Of a stretch of 64,000 nt of DNA, positions 40,559 through 50,564 are shown piece after piece; the stretch's first letter is position 1, and each line of letters begins with the position of its first letter. This DNA comes from Methanocaldococcus fervens AG86 (lineage in GTDB: Archaea; AGJL01; Methanococci; Methanococcales; Methanocaldococcaceae): positions 980,363 to 1,044,362 of the forward strand of contig NC_013156.1 of the NCBI RefSeq assembly GCF_000023985.1, written 5' to 3'. Position numbers and translations under genes: made by a program. Under the pieces are notes generated by a model that saw nothing but the letters and a program-made list of their open reading frames with translations, had not been told where the DNA came from and made no database searches.

Positions 40559-42022
40559 TCACCAAATTAATTTAATTACTATTTTGTGTTTATTATTTTG
40601 TGATTCAAGTTCTTTTAGTTTATCTTTGCATTTATTGGTTAATTCTTCAAGTCCTTCTTTTAGTTTGTTAAATATTTCATTACTTAACCTATTTTCGTTC
40701 TTTTCTTTTTCATATTTTTTTAATAATTCATTTAGATGATGCATGAATCTTTCAAGGCATGCTTTATTTTTGAACATCTCATAATTGTCAATGTTATTTT
40801 TTGTCTTATTTAAATAATCTTCAATATCTTTAATATTTTCTGATTTGATTTTTTCTTCAAGAGTTTTATCAAATAATGTTATGTATATTTTTATTATTAT
40901 TTTATCAAAAGTTTCCCTACTTTTTTCATAATACGGACTGTCAACACACGTCCTATTATATTCATCTCTGAGTTTTTTTAATATCCCTAAAAAATCTTTG
41001 AGATATTTTTCACATTTTTCATCTTCAATAAACATCCAATATTTATCAAAATTGTTATATATCTTATTTAGACATTTTATTACGGCATAAACATCTTTTG
41101 CTTCAATCCTCTTTTTAATAATTTCATAAACTGCAAATAATCTCGATTCAGCATCTTTTAAATCATAGTCCTCAGATTTATCTCCAATATCTTTATTTCT
41201 CAAAATTAAATCAACAGCGTGTTTTGGATTAATAACCTTTGCAAATGCTGTTATATACAAACTATACATTAGGAAGTTTAACATTATGATGTAATAGATA
41301 ATTCCATAATCAATTACATACAATTGAACATGCGTTAATGATATGATGATAAGTAGAAACACTGTGGCAAATGAAATTATTACAAATGTTAAAAATCTAA
41401 CATCCCTAATCCACATCCACATTAAAATAGTGCTTAACCTATCTGATGATGTCTGAATAATAACCCAAGATATTGATACGAGTAATGCTGAAATCGTTGC
41501 TAAAATACCTCCTACTGTAAGGAAATTACTGCTATCATGATTATTTGCTAAAGATAATAGCGAATCAAAACTTTTTATTGCAAGAATTATAGCTATGGAT
41601 GCAATCATAGAAAGAATAAAAAGGTAGTTTTGAAAAGTTGTTTGAAATGTTTTAATACCGCACCAATCAAATATTTCAGAAATTTCCTCTTTAAAACCTC
41701 CAAATGTGAATATATAAAAAATAGTAGCGAAAGCAAATAAGAGAAAAGTCGTATAATTATTTAAATCTCCTATAAAATGGTAGTGTAGATAAATAACTAA
41801 TATTATGAAACTTATAAATAAAATTATCGCCAATATAAGAGTCGTATATGGAGATTTTTCACTTAATTTATTCAATTCATTACTGATTTTTGAAGATAAT
41901 GTAATTATGAATAAAGATATTATTGTCAGAAATAATGTAAATGAAGAAATTGTAGCAGTAATTGCACTAATAACAATACCAACGATTGTAATTATTGATT
42001 TAATAACACTTTTACCTTTCAT
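40559..42022 (-). CDS. Unknown multi-spanning membrane protein
   Basis: 487 aa, no recognised family. Residues about 1-290 hold 8-9 hydrophobic helices (IKSIITIVGIVISAITATIS, TLILAIILFISFIILVIYL, FLTVGGILATISALLVSISW, VIISFATVFLLIIISLTHV). The remaining 190 residues are soluble, highly charged and probably helical (LKKYEKEKNENRL, KEGLEELTNKCKDKLKELES). It is placed between HMG-CoA reductase and a decayed nucleotidyltransferase gene. Its stop is 4 nt from the reductase start. It has lower coding similarity to anything I know than its neighbours, which suggests an accessory gene. Confidence 0.7.
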   Translation of the reverse strand: MKGKSVIKSIITIVGIVISAITATISSFTLFLTIISLFIITLSSKISNELNKLSEKSPYTTLILAIILFISFIILVIYLHYHFIGDLNNYTTFLLFAFATIFYIFTFGGFKEEISEIFDWCGIKTFQTTFQNYLFILSMIASIAIILAIKSFDSLLSLANNHDSSNFLTVGGILATISALLVSISWVIIQTSSDRLSTILMWMWIRDVRFLTFVIISFATVFLLIIISLTHVQLYVIDYGIIYYIIMLNFLMYSLYITAFAKVINPKHAVDLILRNKDIGDKSEDYDLKDAESRLFAVYEIIKKRIEAKDVYAVIKCLNKIYNNFDKYWMFIEDEKCEKYLKDFLGILKKLRDEYNRTCVDSPYYEKSRETFDKIIIKIYITLFDKTLEEKIKSENIKDIEDYLNKTKNNIDNYEMFKNKACLERFMHHLNELLKKYEKEKNENRLSNEIFNKLKEGLEELTNKCKDKLKELESQNNKHKIVIKLIW

Positions 42023-42034
42023 AGTACCATCTAA

Positions 42035-42344
42035 CTACAACACCGCCTTTAATATATTTCTATAGAAGTATTTATTTTTTATTTGGCTGAATTCATCAAC
42101 TGATAATACTTTTACAGAGATATAAACACCATATCTAAGCAATATTTCAATAACACTATCAGAAACCAATTTTTGCATTTTAAATGAATCGTAGTTTGTT
42201 ATAATTAAAACATCCTATATTTGAATCTTCTTTACCCCACTTCTTGCTACAGAACCATAAAGAGTGATTTTTACAATTTTATTTCCATAATTTTTTAATT
42301 CATTAACAAAAAGATTTTAGTATAGCTAATTTATCTTTTGACAT
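42035..42344 (-). pseudogene. Decayed minimal nucleotidyltransferase (MNT-like)
   Basis: From ATG 42344, SKDKLAILKSF, then after a frameshift VNELKNYGNKIVKITLYGSVARSGVK, after further shifts EDSNI and DVLIITNYDSFKMQKLVSDS, and then VYISVKVLSVDEFSQIKNKY to TAG at 42035. This includes the GSxARG-type and D-x-D nucleotidyltransferase signature (GSVARSG, then NIDVLII) of the MNT half of MNT/HEPN antitoxin pairs. At least three indels break it. No HEPN gene is adjacent. It likely derives from an old toxin-antitoxin module next to the unknown membrane gene. Confidence 0.65.
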
Positions 42345-42346
42345 TG

Positions 42347-43027
42347 TTAATCACTAAATCTATTAATAATCTCCTCTAAATCTAAAACCCCTTTATGTAT
42401 TGCTGTAGCTATTAAAACTCCACCAACTCCTAAATTATAACAAAGCTCTAAATCTTCAATCCCTTTAATGCCTCCACCAACATATATTGGATTGTTTGTT
42501 TTATCTAAAATATTTTTTATAAGTTTTACATTAACTCCTCTCTGAGTTCCTACTGAGGAGATATCTAAGATTATTAGTGGAGTGTCTTTTTTAACATAAG
42601 ATAAAATCTCATCTAAATTATAATTTAAAAGGTCTCCATTTTTAAAATCCAAGCTAACAACTATATCTTTCTCTTTTAACAACTCAACATCTTCTAATGT
42701 CTCAGTTGCTACTATTGATCTATCATTTTTATTTAAAATTTTTTTAATATCTTCCAAATCTTCTCTTTTTTTAATTCCAGCATCAACGATTTTATTTACA
42801 AAATCTATCTCTTTTATTATATCAAAATTATCTCCATTCCCAATTATAGCGTTTAAATCAGCAATGTAAATGGTTTTAGCTCCTCTTTTTTTATAAGCCT
42901 CTGCCACATCAACAGGATTTGATGAATTGCAGATAACTGATTTTAGTGGCTTGTATTCATCTCTATTTCCACTTTTTCCATGCACAGCTATTTTATCCTT
43001 TAAATCAATAACTGGAATTATCTCCAT
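42347..43027 (-). CDS. HisA/HisF-like TIM-barrel protein
   Basis: 226 aa. IIPVIDLKDKIAVHGKSGNRDEY near the N-terminus, TIYIADLNAIIGNGDNFDII, VSLDFKNGDLL, ISSVGTQRGVN and NPIYVGGGIKGIEDLE show the HisA fold. It is shorter and lacks a clear HisA active-site set, so it is the archaeal HisA paralog group of unknown reaction rather than the main histidine enzyme. It precedes DP1 gene by 18 nt on the minus strand. Confidence 0.78.
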   Translation of the reverse strand: MEIIPVIDLKDKIAVHGKSGNRDEYKPLKSVICNSSNPVDVAEAYKKRGAKTIYIADLNAIIGNGDNFDIIKEIDFVNKIVDAGIKKREDLEDIKKILNKNDRSIVATETLEDVELLKEKDIVVSLDFKNGDLLNYNLDEILSYVKKDTPLIILDISSVGTQRGVNVKLIKNILDKTNNPIYVGGGIKGIEDLELCYNLGVGGVLIATAIHKGVLDLEEIINRFSD

Positions 43028-43045
43028 TCTTACCCCCTTAAAAAT

Positions 43046-44824
43046 TTAGTATCTAACTTCTAAAACTCCTCTATCCCATTCTAAATAATGCCCTTTTTCT
43101 CCAACCTTAGCCATATTTATTATTGGCACAATTGCAGGTGTTGGATTAATTCCCATCCTCTTCTGGAAATCTGTCTGCTCCTGAAAAGTCCCACTGTTAA
43201 CCATAACAACTCCTCTATAAATTCCATAACCATTAATGTGTATGTGTCCTGTATGTAGGATGTCTATATCTCTATCAATAACCAAGTAATCTTTATGTTC
43301 TGGAGCTATAGGGCATCTTCCTCCATAAGTTGGGCATAGCAACCTTCTTTTTATTAACTCTCTCATAATGGTTGTTGGATTTTCATAACTTGCATTTCTT
43401 ATTTGCCCAACTAAGTCGTCAAAGCTTCTTCCGTGATATAATAAAGTGTCAAAGCCGTGTATATTAACTACACATGGATTTCCAACGAAATAAATGTTAT
43501 CTCTATTAAATAGCTTTGTTATTTTATTTGGTAGCTTTGGCTGTGGTTCTGCAGGTCTAACAGCATCGTGGTTTCCTGGGGAGATGATTATGGATATATG
43601 CTCTGGAATCTGCTCCAAATACATAGCAATTTCCTTATACTGCTCAACAATATCTACCTCATACAAATCCTCCTCCTGCCCAGGATAAACACCAACTCCA
43701 TCAACCAAATCCCCAGCAATGCAGATGTATTTTAATCTGCTAACTACTTTTTCCTCTAATTCATTATCAACATCTCCATTTAAAAATCTAACGAATTTTT
43801 CAAACTCTTTGTGTAAAAACTCATTACTTCCAATGTGAATATCTGATAAAAATGCCATGTATATTTCTTCATCAATTCTTCTTGGTTCTTTTGGTGAAAA
43901 TGTTGGTCTTACAATCTCATCAACATATATTGAACTCCCTGATCTGCTAACAGTCCCAATAGCTCCAATAACCTCATCCAATAGTATGTCATCAGGCAGT
44001 TGCCCTTTTTCCATTTTTTCCTTTGGTAAAATTAAGGTTATTTCACCTTCAGTATCTTCAATCCTAACTATTAAATTACCATTTTTTGAAGTGTCAACAT
44101 CGCTAACAATCCCTACAACGAAGATATCTTTCTGACCTTTCATTCTACTTATATCTTTTAGAGGATATCCTTTTCTTTGAGCTTTTCTCTCAATGAATTT
44201 TTTCAATCTTTCAAATCTATCTTTAAAGTATTTGACAAAATCATCTATAGTTCCCGTGCATGTAGATTTCCCAGAAACGTCTGAATCGTCATAAATATCT
44301 ATTATTGCCTCTATATCTTTAGCTATCCATTTTATTCTGCTATTTACACTCTCCCTTATTTTTGTTATTTTTTCGTATCTCTTAGCTCTTTCAGCATTGA
44401 AATCTTTTTTCTCTTCTTTTGAAATTAACTGCTTTAATTTTTCTTCAATATCTTCGTCAGATTTCTTTACAAAACTTTCTTTTTCATCTTTTTTAGTAAA
44501 TTCTACTTTATCTTCAATTTCTTCTTTAATTTCTGTTTTTATTTCTTTTTCTTTTATTTTCTCTTTGTTCTCTTCTTTTTCTCCAGTGTAGTAAAATATG
44601 AAGTCAAAATCTTTATATTCTTTTATTATATTATTCAAATCTTTTTGTAAAAAAATTTCTAAAAACTTTTCATCTAACAAAATAAAGGCATCGTTGTATT
44701 TTTTAAATTCTTTAATTTTTTCAGTTAAATTTTCAATATCCTCTTTATCAAAATTTTTCAGCTTTTCATAAACAGTTGGTGATAGTAAAACCTCTAAATC
44801 TAAAAATTTATTTATTATTTCCAT
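43046..44824 (-). CDS. polB: DNA polymerase D small subunit (DP1)
   Basis: 592 aa. A charged linker (about 80-160), then an OB fold, then a calcineurin-like phosphoesterase domain with LSDIHIGSNEF, AGDLVDGVG, SPGNHDAVR and HTGHIHINGYG metal motifs. It provides the 3'-5' proofreading nuclease of PolD and binds DP2. Start overlaps the primase stop by 17 nt, indicating one replication operon (priL-dp1). The large subunit is not in the window. Confidence 0.93.
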   Translation of the reverse strand: MEIINKFLDLEVLLSPTVYEKLKNFDKEDIENLTEKIKEFKKYNDAFILLDEKFLEIFLQKDLNNIIKEYKDFDFIFYYTGEKEENKEKIKEKEIKTEIKEEIEDKVEFTKKDEKESFVKKSDEDIEEKLKQLISKEEKKDFNAERAKRYEKITKIRESVNSRIKWIAKDIEAIIDIYDDSDVSGKSTCTGTIDDFVKYFKDRFERLKKFIERKAQRKGYPLKDISRMKGQKDIFVVGIVSDVDTSKNGNLIVRIEDTEGEITLILPKEKMEKGQLPDDILLDEVIGAIGTVSRSGSSIYVDEIVRPTFSPKEPRRIDEEIYMAFLSDIHIGSNEFLHKEFEKFVRFLNGDVDNELEEKVVSRLKYICIAGDLVDGVGVYPGQEEDLYEVDIVEQYKEIAMYLEQIPEHISIIISPGNHDAVRPAEPQPKLPNKITKLFNRDNIYFVGNPCVVNIHGFDTLLYHGRSFDDLVGQIRNASYENPTTIMRELIKRRLLCPTYGGRCPIAPEHKDYLVIDRDIDILHTGHIHINGYGIYRGVVMVNSGTFQEQTDFQKRMGINPTPAIVPIINMAKVGEKGHYLEWDRGVLEVRY

Positions 44825-45908
44825 CTTTATCCTCCTTTTTCAGATTCTTAAACTTTTTATTTTTCAGATTTTTATTTATATTATAACAGAGATAATCTAA
44901 AGGATGAATGATAAACCTTTTTTTACACAGCTCATCCGGTTTGCAGTAATAACTTAAGCCCTTTCCTCCATCATCTTTCCAATTTTTACAGTATTCACAG
45001 TGAGTTAATCTTCCATGCCCTACTTTATAGCCAATGTTGTGCATAATGTAATATCTTGTCTTCTGTTCATTAAAATCCTCAACATTTTTGAATAACATCT
45101 CTATAAGCTCGTCTATAAATTTTTCAATCTCTTCTTCGGAGGCAATATCTGTAGCTGAAACATTGACTAAATTTCCATCTTTATCTAAAGGTCTTAAATT
45201 GGGATTAAATTTGGCACAAAACCAATAGACAACAAAACTTCTCCTTGCATAATGGGAAGGAGAGCCACCACTTAAAATATCGTTTAAAATCCCCCTAATA
45301 CATGGAGGATGCCACTCTAACGGGATATTCCCTTTATAGTTTATTGCCTCTATACTCCCTATTTGCTCATACTTAACCTTATCTTTTAGGTAGTTGTTAA
45401 TCTCATTTAATAAACTTTTTATTATGCCCTCTTCTGGAAGTTTTGTTCTCTTAGCTAAATCTCCGAGCTTTTTTAACTCTACTCTAATAAATTCCCTTGC
45501 GTAAATCTCTTTAATTTCAGTTATATCAACATAACCATTTTCCAAATCTAACCTCTCCAAATGCAAATCATTATTTCTTGATTTTGATGCAGTTTTTATA
45601 AATTCCCAGACGGATATTTTATTTGGAAGTTTTTTAATAAGCTCAAATTTTTTAATTTCAGCGTAATTTTTTACGAATGCATTAAAATATGGTGTATGAG
45701 ATAATAAAATAATTAAAAGATAGTCAATTAATGCATCTAACTTTTCTCTCTCTATTTTTTCAATTCTTAAAAAATTTCTTAAATCGCTCTCATACTCATC
45801 ATTATTTTCAAAAATATGCTTTAATTTAGACAATATCAATAATTCATAATCATTTAAAGCTTTTAAGAAATCGATGTCTTTGAATTCATCCAAATATTCT
45901 AAAAGCAT
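44808..45908 (-). CDS. priL: DNA primase large subunit PriL
   Basis: About 366 aa. Fe-S cluster cysteines are visible: WHPPCIRGIL at about 205, HCEYCKNWKD and CKPDELCKK near the C-terminus. It supports primer synthesis by PriS. The start at 45908 follows GTGATTA, overlapping the mscS stop. The C-terminal KNLKNKKFKNLKKEDKDG tail is basic. Operon with mscS upstream and DP1 downstream. Confidence 0.9.
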   Translation of the reverse strand: MLLEYLDEFKDIDFLKALNDYELLILSKLKHIFENNDEYESDLRNFLRIEKIEREKLDALIDYLLIILLSHTPYFNAFVKNYAEIKKFELIKKLPNKISVWEFIKTASKSRNNDLHLERLDLENGYVDITEIKEIYAREFIRVELKKLGDLAKRTKLPEEGIIKSLLNEINNYLKDKVKYEQIGSIEAINYKGNIPLEWHPPCIRGILNDILSGGSPSHYARRSFVVYWFCAKFNPNLRPLDKDGNLVNVSATDIASEEEIEKFIDELIEMLFKNVEDFNEQKTRYYIMHNIGYKVGHGRLTHCEYCKNWKDDGGKGLSYYCKPDELCKKRFIIHPLDYLCYNINKNLKNKKFKNLKKEDKDGNNK

Positions 45909-45913
45909 ATTAA

Positions 45914-46888
45914 TCACGTATTTCTAAACTTATCTTCTAAATCAATAACTGCCTTAACATGTGGATATGCCAACTTTACATCTTTTTCTTTTTCTATTTT
46001 TTCTAAAATTCTTTTATAAATTTCAGTTTTAATTATAGCTTTTTCGTAAGTATTTACTATATAAACCGCTTTTATGTAGAAAGAGCTCCTTGTCATCCCA
46101 ACTCTAATTAATGGCTTGTCACATAAGCTTCTTGATATTAAATATCTTTTCTTTGACCATCTTTCAGCCAATTTTTTCATTAAATCTCCAACAACTTCAC
46201 AAACTGAGGAAAAAACAATCTCCTCAGCTTTCTTTATATCGCTATCGTAGGTAAAATGTATTGCAAAATAATCCCAAATATATGGTGTTCCCTTTGTAAA
46301 ATTGATTATAGATGTTGTGAATATGTAGGAATTTGGAATAACTAAAACTCTTCCAGTAGAATCTAATGTGTCTAAGGTTAATTCACTTAGATAAATGTGT
46401 TGAGTGTCTATATCAAACACATCTCCAGCTCCGACATCTTTAATATAAATTCTATCTCCAATTTTTATTGTTCTTGTGTATAGTATAACAATCCATCCAG
46501 CAAAATTTAAAATTGGCTTTTGCAAAGCGTAGGTTATTGCCGCACCAATTAAACCAACTGAAACAACCAAAGATGATACATTTTGATATAAAACTCCAAA
46601 AATTGTCAAAGCAACGCAAAGATAAACAAAATATTTAAAGATATAGTTTAGAGTTAAATACTCTCCAGCCTTTTCTTCCCTCTTAATTGCATACTTTTTA
46701 AATATCTCAGAGGTAATATCTACAATAATAAGCCCAGATAGGATTATTATGGCAACAATGATTATTTGATTTTGGTATTTGGTAAATAACCCTATATAAA
46801 ACTCTAAATTAAAAACTGATATGAGGCTGTGTAGTAAAATTATTAATAGCAATACCTTTATCCCCAATTTCAGCTTATTGTTGATCAT
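45914..46888 (-). CDS. mscS: MscS-family mechanosensitive channel
   Basis: About 324 aa. Three to four hydrophobic helices ([52 protein letters not shown]) precede the pore helix and beta domain ([35 protein letters not shown]) with the D-x-Y-I-K-D-V. Two MscS channels are known in M. jannaschii; this is one type. Its stop overlaps the PriL start. The start was moved 9 nt inside for a better codon. Confidence 0.87.
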   Translation of the reverse strand: MINNKLKLGIKVLLLIILLHSLISVFNLEFYIGLFTKYQNQIIIVAIIILSGLIIVDITSEIFKKYAIKREEKAGEYLTLNYIFKYFVYLCVALTIFGVLYQNVSSLVVSVGLIGAAITYALQKPILNFAGWIVILYTRTIKIGDRIYIKDVGAGDVFDIDTQHIYLSELTLDTLDSTGRVLVIPNSYIFTTSIINFTKGTPYIWDYFAIHFTYDSDIKKAEEIVFSSVCEVVGDLMKKLAERWSKKRYLISRSLCDKPLIRVGMTRSSFYIKAVYIVNTYEKAIIKTEIYKRILEKIEKEKDVKLAYPHVKAVIDLEDKFRNT

Positions 46889-46905
46889 AAATCTCAACGG
46901 TGATT

Positions 46906-48024
46906 TTGTTGCTATTGAAAGGGAAATTTTTGTATGGAGAGAATTATGAGCTAAGAAAAGGAACTTTGGTTATTGAAGATGGGATAATTAAAGGTTTTAC
47001 AAATGAACATGATAAAGATGTTATTGAGTTTAAAGGCCTTATTATCCCTCCACTTATAAATGCCCACACACATATAGCTGATAATAGTATAAAGGATATA
47101 GGGATTAATAAAACTTTGGATGAATTAGTCAAGCCACCAAACGGTTTAAAACATAGATATTTGGCTGAATGCAATGACAATATGTTAGTTGAAGGTATGA
47201 AACTTGGTTTAGAGGATATGAAGGAGCATGGAATAAAGTTCTTTTGTGATTTTAGGGAAAATGGAGTTAAAGGAATTAATTTATTAAAAACTGCTTTAAA
47301 ATCTTATGATTATCCTAAGGCAATAATATTGGGAAGGCCTACAAAGGTTGATAAGAAAGAGGTTGAAGAGATTTTAGAAATATCTGATGGTTTAGGGTTG
47401 AGTGGGGCTAATGAATTTGAAAATGATGAATTAAAACTAATATTTAGAGTTTTTAAGAGATTTAAAGAGAAAGATGATAAAAAATTATTTGCTATACACG
47501 CGGCTGAGCATGAAGGAGCTTTAAAATACAGCTTAAACAAATATGGCATGACAGAGATTGAGAGATTAACCTATTTGGGAGTAAAACCAGATTTTATCGT
47601 TCATGGGACTCATCTAACAAACAACGATTTAGAGTTGTTAAAAGAAAATAACATTCCAGTTGTTGCATGTGTAAGAGCTAATTTATCTTTTAATGTTGGC
47701 ATGCCAAAGTTGAATGAGCTTAACGAAAATTTGCTTGTTGGAATTGGGACTGACAACTTTATGGCAAACTCTCCATCAATATTTAAAGAAATGGACTTTA
47801 TTTATAAACTCTACCACATTGAGCCAAAGGATATTTTGAGAATGGCAACAATAAACAATGCAAAGATATTAAAGCTTGAGAATGTTGGATTGATAGAGGA
47901 AGGGTTTAAAGCTATTTTTACCTTTATAAAACCAACTAATGCAATATTGTTTTCTAAAAATATTGTTGCTTCAGTAGTTACGCGATGTGAAAAAGGGGAT
48001 GTTGTGGATTTTAGATTAATATGA
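46906..48024 (+). CDS. Amidohydrolase-family metal-dependent hydrolase
   Basis: About 372 aa TIM-barrel amidohydrolase: metal ligands HTHIADN (after PPLINA), [17 protein letters not shown] and [10 protein letters not shown]. Similar to guanine/cytosine deaminases and other nucleobase deaminases; the substrate cannot be named. Start is one of several TTG codons behind GGTGATT, the ORF itself opens at GTG 46900; a few residues are uncertain. Divergent from mscS with 10-20 nt between. Followed by the hairpin region at 48110-48245. Confidence 0.78.
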   Translation: MLLLKGKFLYGENYELRKGTLVIEDGIIKGFTNEHDKDVIEFKGLIIPPLINAHTHIADNSIKDIGINKTLDELVKPPNGLKHRYLAECNDNMLVEGMKLGLEDMKEHGIKFFCDFRENGVKGINLLKTALKSYDYPKAIILGRPTKVDKKEVEEILEISDGLGLSGANEFENDELKLIFRVFKRFKEKDDKKLFAIHAAEHEGALKYSLNKYGMTEIERLTYLGVKPDFIVHGTHLTNNDLELLKENNIPVVACVRANLSFNVGMPKLNELNENLLVGIGTDNFMANSPSIFKEMDFIYKLYHIEPKDILRMATINNAKILKLENVGLIEEGFKAIFTFIKPTNAILFSKNIVASVVTRCEKGDVVDFRLI

Positions 48025-48109
48025 TGTTTTAGTTAATGGAGGATGGAGACATAACTTTGATTATCGAATAAATTTAATAAATTATAAAATAATAATCAGA
48101 ACCTACTAA

Positions 48110-48245
48110 GAGGCATTGCCAAGCGTAGCGAGGCAATACATCCTGAGGTATCCGAACAACCTTTTAACAAAAGGTTGATCAAAACTTTTGGGGCATGTCA
48201 ATAGGGTGTAAGCCCTATGGGGTCGTATACCAATAGGGGCTTTGC
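48110..48245. repeat. Intergenic multi-hairpin element A
   Basis: Between the amidohydrolase and hisB. It contains ATTGCC-loop-GGCAAT (48116-48140), AACCTTTT-AACA-AAAGGTT followed by GATCAAAA (48161-48184), and ATAGGG-TGTAAG-CCCTAT (48200-48222). The A/T hairpin plus ATCAAAA is shared with elements at 52956 and 56960, so a modular repeated element is proposed; function unknown. Confidence 0.55.
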
Positions 48246-48253
48246 CACTATGG

Positions 48254-48832
48254 TTATAACTTTATTTCTCCTTTGGTGCTTATAATCCCTTTTCTTTCAT
48301 CAATTTTTGTGGCTAAATCTAAAGCAACACCAAATGCTTTAAACAACGCCTCAGCTTTGTGGTGTTCATTTTTTCCAATCACATCATAATGTATATTTAG
48401 CATTCCATAGCTTGCAACTGATTCAAAAAAGTGGTTTATGTTTTCAGTAGCTAAATCCCCAACAAATTCTCTATTAGGTTTGTAATTTCCTACACAATAG
48501 CTTCTCCCTCCCAAATCAATAGCTACAGTTGCCCTTGCATCATCCATTGGAATTATTGCCCATCCAAATCTGAAAATATTTTTCCTCTCAATCTGATTTA
48601 GAGCTAAACCTAAGCAAATTCCAACATCTTCAACGGTGTGATGGTCATCCACTTCCAAATCTCCTCTTGCTTTGACTATCAAATCAAAACATCCATGCTT
48701 TGCAAAAGAAGATAATAAGTGGTCAAAAAATGGAATACCAGTATCTATTTTATATTTTCCAGTTCCATCAATGTTTATTTTTAGATAAATATTTGTTTCC
48801 TTTGTTTCTCTCATTACCTCAAAAACTCTCAT
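48254..48832 (-). CDS. hisB: Imidazoleglycerol-phosphate dehydratase
   Basis: 192 aa. Conserved [39 protein letters not shown], and [15 protein letters not shown] manganese-binding histidines. Sixth step of histidine synthesis; hisG is elsewhere in this window (59263). Start is an ATG preceded by GGTGGGA. Convergent with the amidohydrolase. Confidence 0.94.
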   Translation of the reverse strand: MRVFEVMRETKETNIYLKINIDGTGKYKIDTGIPFFDHLLSSFAKHGCFDLIVKARGDLEVDDHHTVEDVGICLGLALNQIERKNIFRFGWAIIPMDDARATVAIDLGGRSYCVGNYKPNREFVGDLATENINHFFESVASYGMLNIHYDVIGKNEHHKAEALFKAFGVALDLATKIDERKGIISTKGEIKL

Positions 48833-48874
48833 ATTCCCACCAACCTTAGGTAAAATTAAAATGATTAGGGTTAT

Positions 48875-49564
48875 TTATCCCTCCCAAACACCAACAAACA
48901 TAATATGGTCTTTTTCAAATGGCTCTATATCAACTTCATCAACTATTTTAAATCCTCCAGATTCTAAAATCTCTTTCTGTTCTTTAAATACTTCTTCTGG
49001 GTCTTTTGTAACATCAATACTTCTTGCCTTTATCGCAATCATTCCATAACTGCCTTTTTTCAAAAACCATTTTGCATTTTTAATTAAAATCTCAGCTTGA
49101 TTTGGTTGAGCAACATCCTCATAAACAACATCCACTTTCTCAACGATGTTTGCATACTCTTGGGGCTTATTTGCATCTCCCAATATTGGGATAATATTTT
49201 CTCTCTCAGCACACGCATCTAAAAGTTCCCTCATGATTCTTGGAGCGTATTCTATGGCATAAACAATGCCTTTATCTGCAATATCCGCAACGTGAGAAGG
49301 TGTTGTTCCAGCTGAAGCTCCTAAGTATAAGATTTTTGAATCTCTTTTTATTGGCATAACCTTTAAACCTTTGAGTATTGCAGCTGCTAACTTACTTTTG
49401 TTTGGATTCCAAATTCTATACTCATCATCACCAATTTTTACTATTTTTTCATCATAAACCTTTTTTCCTTTAACAATGGATTTTGTAGCTATTCTTTTCA
49501 GGCCATCTCCTAAATCAACTTCATAGATGTTTTCAAAAATCTCTTTAATTTTAATATCTTCCAT
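48875..49564 (-). CDS. flpA: Fibrillarin-like rRNA 2'-O-methyltransferase
   Basis: 229 aa. AdoMet binding ILYLGASAGTTPSHVADI, YAIEYAPRIMRELLDAC, DVVYEDVAQPNQAEIL and IAIKARSIDVTKDPEEVF. It methylates rRNA and tRNA guided by C/D box RNAs with Nop5 and L7Ae; L7Ae is also in this window (58767). Intact and normal length, 16 nt from the radical SAM gene. Confidence 0.94.
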   Translation of the reverse strand: MEDIKIKEIFENIYEVDLGDGLKRIATKSIVKGKKVYDEKIVKIGDDEYRIWNPNKSKLAAAILKGLKVMPIKRDSKILYLGASAGTTPSHVADIADKGIVYAIEYAPRIMRELLDACAERENIIPILGDANKPQEYANIVEKVDVVYEDVAQPNQAEILIKNAKWFLKKGSYGMIAIKARSIDVTKDPEEVFKEQKEILESGGFKIVDEVDIEPFEKDHIMFVGVWEG

Positions 49565-49579
49565 TTTATCACCAAAAAA

Positions 49580-50527
49580 TTATTCTCTGCTTTTAATCTT
49601 TTTCATGTAAAAGATTTCTCCATTATATTCCAATTTTATTAATTTTCCTTCTTCAACCATTTTATTTATAATATCAAAGCTAATGTTTCTTTTGTTTAAC
49701 AGTTCTTTAATAACCTCCTCCCTCATAGGATGAACGGAAGTTATAGCCAATATGTCATTTTCAATATCATCGGATAATATAAATTCATAACCTTCAAATT
49801 TCCCTAAGAGTTCAACCTTATCTTTTCCAATAATTTCATTAAATATAGGTAATATTTTATTTAAAATCCCTATTTTAGGAGGTTTTACGTGTTTTTCAGA
49901 TGATGGTCTTATTGGTGTATTTAAATAGCATTTATTTGGCTTTAAGTCTTTTAAAAACTCCGCTGTTTTAACTATAGCTTCCTCTGTATAGTTTACATTT
50001 CCCAAAATCATCGTCTCAGTTATTAACTTTCCTTTATAGCTATCTCTAAAATCCATAATGCCTTCTAAAATTTTATCTAATACTAAATCTTTATGAGGTC
50101 TATTTATTTCCATCCAAAGCTTTTCATCTGTAGAATCTACCTTAAATGATACTAAATCAAAGTTCAATAAATCATTTTTAACATCTTCCTTCCAAATTAA
50201 TGATGAGTTTGTAATTATTGCTATTGGAATGTTAAAATTTCTAAGCATTTCAACCTCTTTTGATAAATTTATGTCCAATGTTGGCTCACCATCTGCGACA
50301 AAGGTAAGATAGTCAATTTTTTCATTGGATAACTTATCTATTTTCTCCTTTACAGATTTAAAAATATTCTCTGGATTATAAAAGTTCCTTCTTTCTGTTG
50401 TTTTGTTTAAGGTTCTTCCAACTTGGCAATATAAACAGTCATAGCTACAAAACTTGCATGGAATATTGTTTATTCCTAAACTCTTTCCCAATCTTCTTGA
50501 TGGAACTGGTCCAAAGGCTATTGTCAC
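49580..50527 (-). CDS. Radical SAM protein
   Basis: 315 aa with cluster motif CKFCSYDCLYCQ at about residue 23 (Cys spacing C-x3-C-x2-C), GEPTLD and SVRP-type downstream part. A C-terminal winged-helix-like region (EEVIKELLNKRNISFDIINKMVEEGKL). Related to MJ-type radical SAM proteins of unknown substrate. Upstream of flpA, same strand, 37 nt from the sugar isomerase-like gene. Confidence 0.78.
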   Translation of the reverse strand: MTIAFGPVPSRRLGKSLGINNIPCKFCSYDCLYCQVGRTLNKTTERRNFYNPENIFKSVKEKIDKLSNEKIDYLTFVADGEPTLDINLSKEVEMLRNFNIPIAIITNSSLIWKEDVKNDLLNFDLVSFKVDSTDEKLWMEINRPHKDLVLDKILEGIMDFRDSYKGKLITETMILGNVNYTEEAIVKTAEFLKDLKPNKCYLNTPIRPSSEKHVKPPKIGILNKILPIFNEIIGKDKVELLGKFEGYEFILSDDIENDILAITSVHPMREEVIKELLNKRNISFDIINKMVEEGKLIKLEYNGEIFYMKKIKSRE

Positions 50528-50564
50528 AATATCACCAAAAAATAAAAAATAAAATAAAAAAGAT

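Noticed and set aside
46900-46905. GTG at 46900 as amidohydrolase start
   Set aside because: It lies inside the GGTGAT ribosome binding site; a TTG a few codons later is more likely.
48110-48245. CRISPR array or insertion sequence in the hairpin region
   Set aside because: Hairpins differ in sequence, no regular direct repeat with spacers, no transposase frame.
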